Below, piece after piece: positions 31,610-32,226 of a DNA stretch of 32,226 bases (position 1 is its first letter; each line of letters starts with the position of its first letter). The position numbers and the translations under genes were made by a program. Under the pieces are notes generated by a model. That model was not told the DNA's origin, did not search any database, and saw only the letters and a program-made list of their open reading frames with translations. The DNA is taken from assembly GCA_001515985.1 (NCBI GenBank), contig LOET01000115.1:1-32226 (forward strand), written 5' to 3'. This DNA comes from Sphingomonadales bacterium BRH_c3 (GTDB lineage: Bacteria > Pseudomonadota > Alphaproteobacteria > Sphingomonadales > Sphingomonadaceae).

Positions 31610-32226
31610 TCATTCGGTTTTGAGCCCTGCTACCCCCTTGCCATTTGCATTGATCGCCGTGTCAGGATTGTCGTTCCACCAGGCAACGTCTTTCCATGGC
31701 CTGACATCAAGCTCATGCGTCCAGCAGTTTTTCGGCTGGTGCGCCAGGTGCCAATAGGTTTCCGCAAGCGCAGCAGGATCTACCACCCCGCCCTCTCCCT
31801 TGGCTGATTTGAAGGCGTCGAATCTGTCGCCCAACATCTTGCCCAAAGTGTCGGGCGCATCGACCGCGCCATCCACCACCACATGCGCAACATGGATGCC
31901 CTTGGGCGCGAATTCGGCATTGAGCGTCTGGCACAGCATCCGCCGCCCGCCCATCGCGGCAGCGTGGCTGTGTTGCCCGGCATTGCCGCGCATGGCGGCG
32001 GTGGCTGATGTCACCAGCAGCGTGCCCTTGCCGCGCGCGGCCATTGCCGGGAACATGGCACGGGCGAGGCGGAACAGGCCGAAGCAGGCCAGCCGCCAGC
32101 CAAGTTCGAAGGTGCGGTGCGGTGTATCTTCCAGGCTGCGGGTGCCGATCTGGGCGCCAAGGTTGTAGAGCGCGCAGTCGATCGGGCCGATGTTGCGTTC
32201 GACCCGCTCGACCAGTTCTTCGATCG
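31610..32226 (-). CDS. Atypical short-chain dehydrogenase, N-terminus beyond the window
   Basis: The frame is open from the window's right edge to TGA 31610 and shows the last 205 residues of an SDR. YNLGAQIG replaces NNAG. The catalytic region reads VTSATAAMRGNAGQHSHAAAMGG: relatives with ATASLRG...FAAFA.AK have Phe at the Tyr position and keep Lys, whereas here the two positions are His and Met. GIHVAHVVVDGAVD and the C-terminal ETYWHLAHQPKNCWTHELDVRPW are typical of that subfamily. It probably binds a nucleotide but may lack oxidoreductase activity. Confidence 0.85.
   Translation of the reverse strand, partial: IEELVERVERNIGPIDCALYNLGAQIGTRSLEDTPHRTFELGWRLACFGLFRLARAMFPAMAARGKGTLLVTSATAAMRGNAGQHSHAAAMGGRRMLCQTLNAEFAPKGIHVAHVVVDGAVDAPDTLGKMLGDRFDAFKSAKGEGGVVDPAALAETYWHLAHQPKNCWTHELDVRPWKDVAWWNDNPDTAINANGKGVAGLKTE

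Overview
The window is GC-rich chromosomal DNA of an alphaproteobacterium, most likely of the order Sphingomonadales (Erythrobacter/Altererythrobacter/Sphingomonas-like). This rests on the gene repertoire and order: hisB-hisH-hisA-hisF-hisE followed by a HIT gene and ybgC-tolQRAB-pal, gmk next to an alphaproteobacterial SspB, and several lipoproteins and small proteins of sphingomonad type. The assignment is by recognition from sequence alone; no database search was possible.

Layout. (1) 1-2880: small genes and housekeeping: the edge of a lysine-rich small protein, a degenerate cold-shock-domain protein behind a very AT-rich leader, two coupled short unknown genes, a YaiI/UPF0178 protein, a short HPF/RaiA-like ribosome-associated protein and a secreted unknown. 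(2) 2971-12211: a catabolic cluster of two divergent arms. The minus arm has an SDR and two tandem acyl-CoA dehydrogenases with complementary motifs. The plus arm has an SDR, a GPH-type MFS transporter, an ACAD10/11-like acyl-CoA dehydrogenase, a zinc alcohol dehydrogenase and an ACAD10/11-like phosphotransferase. (3) 12228-21197: cell-envelope and general genes: a lipoprotein S8 protease with a C-terminal beta-barrel, dapD, a 50-residue membrane protein, an M19 dipeptidase, a SWIB protein, a PEBP protein, an S41 lipoprotein protease, two small envelope proteins and a cysteine-less YjdM-like protein. (4) 21229-22426: gmk and sspB on the minus strand. (5) 22535-30682: a long plus-strand run of histidine genes, a HIT gene and the Tol-Pal envelope system. 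(6) 30679-32226: a tiny unannotated membrane or secreted ORF, a J-domain protein and the 3' part of an atypical SDR.

How the genes work together. The his genes supply the middle steps of histidine synthesis (HisE, HisA, HisH/HisF, HisB). The tol-pal genes form the trans-envelope constriction machine. The catabolic cluster looks like a system for beta-oxidising an unusual acyl-CoA. One half resembles the kinase plus dehydrogenase pair that handles 4-hydroxyacyl-CoAs; the other resembles heteromeric acyl-CoA dehydrogenases known from steroid side-chain breakdown. Its substrate cannot be read from the sequence.

Most unusual points: the split ACAD10/11-like module, the complementary acyl-CoA dehydrogenase pair, two palindromic repeat insertions inside the his operon (one with a 59-bp tandem copy of the hisF 3' end), probable leaderless divergent transcription of sspB and hisB, and a right-edge SDR lacking the catalytic Tyr and Lys. 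I saw no tRNA, rRNA, CRISPR array, transposase or phage gene.
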